From: Aggregatilineales bacterium
GTDB taxonomy: Bacteria; Chloroflexota; Anaerolineae; Aggregatilineales; Ch27
Direction of reading: 5' to 3'
Assembly: GCA_029976005.1 (NCBI GenBank)
Contig: JARKOQ010000037.1
Coordinates: 16,203 to 80,202, forward strand
DNA length: 64,000 nt
A program made the translations under genes and the position numbers. The notes under the pieces are model-generated. The model saw only the letters and a program-made list of their open reading frames with translations, was not told the origin of the DNA and made no database searches. This document shows positions 58,527 through 64,000 of this stretch, one piece after another (positions within the stretch are counted from its first letter, which is position 1; each line of letters opens with the position of its first letter).

Positions 58527-59120
58527 TCAGGTCCGGCGGACGATGATCGAGATGCCGCCATTATGGGTGTCGCCCTGGAGCAAACGCCATTGGGGCGAGA
58601 GATGAATGCCTACAAACAGGGTGCGGAAGATGCCCTGATGGCCGACGATGGCGAAGTCTGTCTGGCAGCGGCGGGTCAATTCGCCCCAGACCCGCTGCAT
58701 GCGCCGGAACGCGCGCAGAAAATTCTCCGTATCCCGCGTGAATGGACTCACCAGGCGCAGGCCAGAAAGCATGTAAGCCTGGCGCAGGGTCAGCTTTCGG
58801 CTGGCTGGACCGGTCAGGGGCGCCGGCAGAATCTCGTACAGTTCCGGATGAGTGAGTACCGGCAGCCCGCAGGCCTCGGCCAGAATCGCGGCGGTCTGCT
58901 GCGCGCGCAGCAGCGGGCTGCTGTACAGGCAGGTCAGATTGAGATGGGTAAGCTGGGGGGCGAGGGCTTTGCTCTGTTCGATTCCCTGGGCGTTGATTGC
59001 CTCGTGGGGAACCTGGGCGATCATGGCGTTGAACTCGCCAACCGTCAGACGGCGATCCAGGGCCAGGACATTGCCGTCGACCTCGCCATGGCGAATCAGG
59101 TAGACCGTTTGAGAGGGCAT
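58527..59120 (-). CDS. Histidine phosphatase (phosphoglycerate mutase-like)
   Basis: VYLIRHGEVDGN; LTCLYSSPLLRAQQTAAILAEACGLPV; IVGHQGIFRTLF. Confidence 0.9.
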   Translation of the reverse strand: MPSQTVYLIRHGEVDGNVLALDRRLTVGEFNAMIAQVPHEAINAQGIEQSKALAPQLTHLNLTCLYSSPLLRAQQTAAILAEACGLPVLTHPELYEILPAPLTGPASRKLTLRQAYMLSGLRLVSPFTRDTENFLRAFRRMQRVWGELTRRCQTDFAIVGHQGIFRTLFVGIHLSPQWRLLQGDTHNGGISIIVRRT

Positions 59121-59351
59121 TGTGTGTGCTCGATCGCAACCGGACTGAATGACATGCCAGCGATAGTGTACCCGAAAAATGGCCGGAATTGATAGCTGTC
59201 GTATAAAAAATTGACGAAAAATCCGCCGGATAATTGCGCTCCGCGAATAAATCGACTATTGTAGAGATCGTATGCAGATACAAACGCAAAGCGCGCATAT
59301 GTTTTAATAACGCGGTGATACCGAGGGGGATAAGGTCCGTCTGTCAACAGG

Positions 59352-61661
59352 ATGGATGCTTCGGGGAGGAGGCATCCTGATCGTCTCTGGACGCCTTTGA
59401 CAGAGGATCTTGCGCGGCGCGATTGCCGGGGATTTCAGGTCGTTTGCGGAACACCAGCCGTGGTTTATTCGACGACGTATGATCGCAGTTGGGCGGTCGT
59501 GATCGGTATCGATCGATATCGAGCGATGCCGCCTCTCCGTCACGCGGTGGCTGATGCGCATGCCGTGGCTGATGCGCTGATCGGTCTGTTTGGCTTTGAG
59601 CCGCGCCGGGTCGCCCGGCTGACGGATGACATGGCGACGCGGAGCCGAATCGGCGCCGTGCTGGAGAAGCAGCTCGGCGATCCGGCCAGGATCGGCAAGG
59701 ACGACCGGGTCGTGGTCTTTGTGGCCGGGCACGGCGTCAGCCGATCGAACGAAGACCGGGGTTATTTCGCCCCGGTGGATGCCTCCCGCACGCATTGGGA
59801 CAATTTCATCGCGTTCGACCACATCACCGAGATGGTCGAAGCCATGCCGGCCAAGCATGTGTTGTTGATCATCGATTCCTGCTACGCAGGGCCGGACCTG
59901 ATGCGCGGCATCTCCGACCGGGTGGCGGAGGACTTCATCGCCCGGCCGACGCGTCAGATTTTGGCGGCGGGCCGCTCCGACGAGATGGTGATGGATGGCG
60001 GCGGGCCGGGTGGGCGTCACTCGATTTTCACCGGCTACCTGCTGGAAGGGCTGCGCGGCAAGGCGGCCGACGAGCGCGGCCTGCTGGTGGGAAGCAGCCT
60101 GATCACGTACGTCACCCAGAGCGTCTACAACGACCCACGCGCCAGGCAGACTCCGATGGGCGGCTGGCTGTCCGGCGACGGCGATTTCGTGTTTCGCAGC
60201 GCCGCGCCTCAGCACCTGCCTCCGGATTTCACGCAGCGTCTGGCGGACAGCAGCCCGATTCACGACCGGTTGGAGGCGGTGGCCGATCTGGCCTCGCTTG
60301 CGGTTCATGGCGAGTCGCGTGTGGCCGAGGACGCCGTTTACGCCCTCAAGCTGGTGGTTCGGACGGATCAGGACGAGCAGGTGAAGTCGATGGCGACTCA
60401 CGTGCTCAACGAGATTCGCCAGATGGCGAGAATCATCGGGCGCAGCCAGCCAGCTCGGTCCGAGACCGAGCTGCAGCCCGCTGCCGAGCCGCGCAAACCC
60501 ATTCTGCTGACGCTCCGCGAAACCCTGCCGTCTGAAGCAGTCCCGGCGTCCCAAGACCGCGTGGAGCCGCCTCTCGCGCCGCCCGTGTGTGAAACGTCGT
60601 CCGCTGCGCAACAAACGGGCCAGCCTGAGTCGGTCCGGCCCGCAGCGGCGGAGTCCGCTCAGCCTGAGCCTCCTTCGCGGCGTCGCAGGGGCCGGTGGCT
60701 CAGGGCGGGCCTGAGTCTGGTGGTGCTTTTGTTCCTGGCGACTGTTTTCTCCTTCATCATCCTTCAGTCCGGCCTGCTGCCGCGCTCTGGAAGGCTTGTG
60801 GGCCTCCTGCCCACGCTGACTCTCGACGCGCAGAGTATCGAGGCCATTGTCCAGACCCAGGAGGCAGCCGTGCAGGCGCTCGCGGCGGCAGCGATTCTGG
60901 AGACCAAGCAGTCGGAGGCGACGGCCATCGCCAGCGGCGTTGTGGCCGACTCCACGGCGGCTCCCACGGCTGTGCCTGAAGGTGGTTCCTACGCGAGTCT
61001 TGGTGGCGCGCCGGTGCCGCCGGCCGGCCGGCCGGTGGCCACGCCGTCCTTATTTCCGACGCCGGAGGTGCTGTTCCGGCCGGCGGGACGCGTTCTGTTC
61101 GAAGATCATTTTGGCGACAATCAGTGGTGGCTGCTGGACAGCGCGCCCAACGGGGTGCGGGAAATTCGCGACGGGAGTCTGTATCTTGAGCTGGACGACG
61201 ACTTCGATCAGTGGTACGTCCGGCCCGATCCGGCGTTAGTCCCGGCGGCGGCGGATTTTGTCCTGGATGTCGACGCCACGGTGCTGACCCCCAACGCCGA
61301 TGGCATGGTGCTGGTCCTGTTCCGGACGCAGCCCGACGATTCCGGCGAGCTGGGCGATTATTATGCTTTTGGCGTCGCGCTGTCCGGCGAGGCCATCCTG
61401 CTGGTGCAGACTGGCGGCCAGCCGTACCCCCTGGCTCCCTTGCAGGCGATGCCCACCGGGCCGCTGCCGCCGGATGAACCGGTGCACCTGCGCGTGGTGG
61501 CGCGCGGCGACTCGCTCAGCCTGGTGGTGAACGGCGTCGAAATCCTCACGGCCGAGGATCAGACCTATGCACGGGGTGGTTTCGCCCTGGGCGCATGGGC
61601 GCGCGTGATGACCCCCTACACCGTCACCTTCGACCATCTCGTCTTCGGCCTGCCTGATTGA
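59352..61661 (+). CDS. Caspase-like (C14, metacaspase-type) protein with TM helix and C-terminal concanavalin-like domain
   Basis: WAVVIGIDRYRAMPPLRHAVADAHAVADAL; VVVFVAGHGVSR; VLLIIDSCYAG; TM LRAGLSLVVLLFLATVFSFIIL; C-terminal VLFEDHFGDNQWW...VNGVEIL. Start uncertain. Confidence 0.85.
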   Translation: MDASGRRHPDRLWTPLTEDLARRDCRGFQVVCGTPAVVYSTTYDRSWAVVIGIDRYRAMPPLRHAVADAHAVADALIGLFGFEPRRVARLTDDMATRSRIGAVLEKQLGDPARIGKDDRVVVFVAGHGVSRSNEDRGYFAPVDASRTHWDNFIAFDHITEMVEAMPAKHVLLIIDSCYAGPDLMRGISDRVAEDFIARPTRQILAAGRSDEMVMDGGGPGGRHSIFTGYLLEGLRGKAADERGLLVGSSLITYVTQSVYNDPRARQTPMGGWLSGDGDFVFRSAAPQHLPPDFTQRLADSSPIHDRLEAVADLASLAVHGESRVAEDAVYALKLVVRTDQDEQVKSMATHVLNEIRQMARIIGRSQPARSETELQPAAEPRKPILLTLRETLPSEAVPASQDRVEPPLAPPVCETSSAAQQTGQPESVRPAAAESAQPEPPSRRRRGRWLRAGLSLVVLLFLATVFSFIILQSGLLPRSGRLVGLLPTLTLDAQSIEAIVQTQEAAVQALAAAAILETKQSEATAIASGVVADSTAAPTAVPEGGSYASLGGAPVPPAGRPVATPSLFPTPEVLFRPAGRVLFEDHFGDNQWWLLDSAPNGVREIRDGSLYLELDDDFDQWYVRPDPALVPAAADFVLDVDATVLTPNADGMVLVLFRTQPDDSGELGDYYAFGVALSGEAILLVQTGGQPYPLAPLQAMPTGPLPPDEPVHLRVVARGDSLSLVVNGVEILTAEDQTYARGGFALGAWARVMTPYTVTFDHLVFGLPD

Positions 61662-61683
61662 CCGAATCGGCTGGCAGGCGTGC

Positions 61684-61689
61684 TATAAT
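61684..61689 (+). promoter_or_regulatory. Candidate -10 element for the LmbE-like gene
   Basis: TATAAT 38 nt upstream of ATG 61727. Confidence 0.35.
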
Positions 61690-61726
61690 TCCCCCTGATC
61701 TTGTGGAATTTGAAACCGGAGTGGGT

Positions 61727-62605
61727 ATGGCTGGAGTGAAACCCGCAGCACGGCGTTTGCTGGTGAGCTTCGCGCACCCGGACGACGAATCGTTCGGGAT
61801 GGGTGGGGCGATTGCCCGGTATGCCGATCAAGGCGTCGACGTACACTTGATTTGCGCGACAGGGGGCGAGGAGGGCGACATCCCGCCCGGCATGGCGCTG
61901 GGCGATCGCTCGATTGGCGAAGTGCGCCTGGACGAACTGAACTGCGCCGCCAAAACGCTCGGAATCCGGCAGGTGATCACACTGGGGTATCGCGATAGCG
62001 GCATGATGGGCGCGCCGCAGAACCAGAATCCCGCCTGTCTCTGGCAGGCCGATCCAGACGTCCTGACCGGGCAGATCGTCGAGGTGATCCGGCGGGTGCG
62101 TCCCCAGGTGGTGGTGACCTTCGATCCCTACGGGGGCTATGGTCACCCGGATCACATTGCCATTCAGCGGGCGACCGTGCGCGCGTTCCACGCGGCCGGC
62201 GCGGCCGATCAGTACCCCAATCAGGTCGCGGCCGGATTGGAACCCTACCAGGCGCGAAAGCTGTACTACACCGTTTTTCCCCGGACGTTTGTCCGCCTGG
62301 CGGTCTGGGCCACGCGGCTGGCGGGCCGCGACCCGCGCCGGATGGGTCGCAACCACGATCTGGACTTTCAGGCCGTGATCGACGCGACCCTGCCCACGCA
62401 TGCCCGGCTTGACCTGCGGACCTATTACGATACCTGGCAGCGAGCCAATGCCTGCCATGCCAGCCAGAGCGGGCCGGGGGAACTCCTGCCCCTGCTGCGC
62501 CCTCTGGCGCGGGCGGTGTTTGGCTGGCAGACCTTTCACCGCGCCTGGCCCGAAGTCAACGGGCGCTCTCCTGGCGAGCACGATCTGTTCGAAGGGCTTG
62601 ACTGA
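61727..62605 (+). CDS. PIG-L/LmbE family deacetylase
   Basis: LLVSFAHPDDESFGMGGAIARYADQGVDVHLICATGGEEGD; YGGYGHPDHIAI. Confidence 0.93.
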   Translation: MAGVKPAARRLLVSFAHPDDESFGMGGAIARYADQGVDVHLICATGGEEGDIPPGMALGDRSIGEVRLDELNCAAKTLGIRQVITLGYRDSGMMGAPQNQNPACLWQADPDVLTGQIVEVIRRVRPQVVVTFDPYGGYGHPDHIAIQRATVRAFHAAGAADQYPNQVAAGLEPYQARKLYYTVFPRTFVRLAVWATRLAGRDPRRMGRNHDLDFQAVIDATLPTHARLDLRTYYDTWQRANACHASQSGPGELLPLLRPLARAVFGWQTFHRAWPEVNGRSPGEHDLFEGLD

Positions 62606-62622
62606 GCGCCCGTGGGTGGCGC

Positions 62623-63663
62623 ATGATGGAGAGGGATCGGAGGGACCTGGGCGGCCGGTTTGACGCTCAGGGGTGTTCCCTGGCTTGCCTGCGATCGTCC
62701 TTGCTGCTGGCTGAAGTGTGCTTTTCCGAAGGGGATTTCCGCACGATGCTCGATCCGCGCGATATGCACCGCCGTGCCCTCCGCCCGCTGGTGGAGGCCG
62801 CGCTCCAGGCCGATGGGCTTCAGGCCTGGGCCAATGGCGTGGTGACGGATGCCCTCCAGGCCCCGGATCGACAGCTCAAGGCCGGGGCGATCACGGCGCT
62901 CGAAGATTATCTGCTCGCCCAGGCCATCCCTTCCGGGCTGCGCACGACTTCGGGCCTCAACTTCGATCTGGTGGTAGCCTTCGCGGACGAGATTCAGCGC
63001 ATCTGCACGGATGAATCGATCTCGCTGCTGGTGAGCTACAACGGCGTCGCGTGGCTCCTGGAAGGCTGGCGGGTGCGCACGCCGCCGCGTCTGTCGGCTG
63101 ACGATCCGCTGGTGATCCTGCCGGCCTGTGTGGCAGCCGGACTCGGAGTCCACGCGGCGGCATTCCTGGCGATCGAGGAGGGGATGCGGGCGCTGATGCA
63201 CCTGGCCGGGGGCCTCGCGCCGGTGCGCGAAGCGGCGGTGCTGGGCTTGCAGCGCATGCTCGAACAGCGCTGGACGCGGACTCTGCACGAGCTGCGCCGT
63301 TACGCGCTGATCGGGGACTGCCGCCAGCACGCGGCGGCGCTCAAGGCCGTGTCGGTGCCACGCCTGCTGACCGATCGCGGGCGGACCCTTGATGCGCTCG
63401 ATCTTCACCACGAAATCCTGGCGGCTTACCGGCGACTGCCCCAGGTCGCGCGGGCAAGCGAGGCCGGGCTGGCCCTGCGCCGGACGCTGCCCGAAACGGT
63501 CGCCCGCCTGCTGGTCGCCGAGCGGCTGGCCGGATTCGCGGCGGCCTGGGCCTGGCTGGCGTGGGGCGATCCCGATGTGAGCGCCATCATCCAGGAGAGC
63601 ATCGCCGGCCAACCCCTGGCCTCGTTTGAAGAAGCGGCTTTTCTCCGCCTCAATTTCTCCTAG
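62623..63663 (+). CDS. Hypothetical protein
   Basis: Long ORF with no overlapping competitor; no recognised motif; true start may be downstream (e.g. 62746). Confidence 0.6.
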   Translation: MMERDRRDLGGRFDAQGCSLACLRSSLLLAEVCFSEGDFRTMLDPRDMHRRALRPLVEAALQADGLQAWANGVVTDALQAPDRQLKAGAITALEDYLLAQAIPSGLRTTSGLNFDLVVAFADEIQRICTDESISLLVSYNGVAWLLEGWRVRTPPRLSADDPLVILPACVAAGLGVHAAAFLAIEEGMRALMHLAGGLAPVREAAVLGLQRMLEQRWTRTLHELRRYALIGDCRQHAAALKAVSVPRLLTDRGRTLDALDLHHEILAAYRRLPQVARASEAGLALRRTLPETVARLLVAERLAGFAAAWAWLAWGDPDVSAIIQESIAGQPLASFEEAAFLRLNFS

Positions 63664-63687
63664 ATCGAACCGCTGTTCGGGTGAGTT

Positions 63688-63881
63688 CCAGAGCAATCGC
63701 ATCAAAAACAAAATGAACCGCCAAAACGCCAGGAACACCAAGAAAAGCGCAGAGAAAAGCGAAAATCAGGAAAACTTGCACCACTGAAGCCGCGAATCGA
63801 AAGCTGGTGAACTGGTTTGCCCGCTGTGTTCTTCGTGTCCTCTGGTGAGATGTCTTTTACGATTTGATGCGATTGCCCTGG
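63688..63881. repeat. MITE-like noncoding element with terminal inverted repeats
   Basis: Left CCAGAGCAATCGCATCAAAAAC... and right (reverse complement) CCAGGGCAATCGCATCAAATC...; arms continue into degenerate ACC..GA.C.C..AGAACAC.AG motif. Confidence 0.7.
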
Positions 63882-63914
63882 CAACTGATTTCCGACCGAT
63901 CGCGCTGGCTACGG

Positions 63915-64000
63915 GACTATCGCATCAGGACGAAAAAAGCAGCTCACCGCGGAGATCGCGGAGGACGCAGAGGGAAAAACGGGCCGATGAGACTCTATCT
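63915..64000 (+). repeat. Additional arm of the same repeat family, truncated by window end
   Basis: ACTATCGCATCAGGACGAAAAAAG...CTCACCGCGGAGATCGCGGAGGACGCAGAGG matches the left arm head and body of the 63688 element. Confidence 0.55.

Noticed and set aside
61727-62605. Possible mycothiol-like pathway from LmbE, GT and inositol-3-phosphate synthase
   Set aside because: Genes are more than 20 kb apart, and LmbE and GT families are too general; no MshC/MshD-like genes seen.

Overview
High-GC bacterial chromosomal window with Chloroflexota (Anaerolineae-like) character; the taxon is inferred from gene style, not tested. It encodes about 50 protein genes. I saw no rRNA, convincing tRNA, CRISPR array or intact transposon. 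Recognisable genes include: partial biotin carboxylase plus BCCP, birA, gyrA, murI, rplS, a dipeptide-type ABC transporter, hypA/hypB, a GH2 enzyme, several sensor kinases, two adjacent TPR proteins, a penicillin acylase, HMG-CoA reductase with archaeal-type HMG-CoA synthase and a DUF35-like pair, and a metacaspase-like protein. The most interesting region is about 32.1-39.9 kb. A radical SAM gene is divergent from a YghO/BcerS-like N-acyltransferase, followed by a serine-palmitoyltransferase-like alpha-oxoamine synthase and a convergent inositol-3-phosphate synthase. This is a candidate sphingolipid / inositol-lipid locus in a lineage where such lipids are not well described. Other items of note: a split or frameshifted DUF35 gene next to HMG-CoA synthase; a CHAD protein with an IS630-transposase-like HTH; an M50-like protein with HExxH changed to HSLGH; a receiver domain with Glu at the phospho-acceptor position; GyrA with Phe at the Ser83 position; a membrane-anchored metacaspase with a lectin-like C-terminus; a frameshifted GNAT pseudogene; and a terminal-inverted-repeat, MITE-like noncoding repeat at the right edge.
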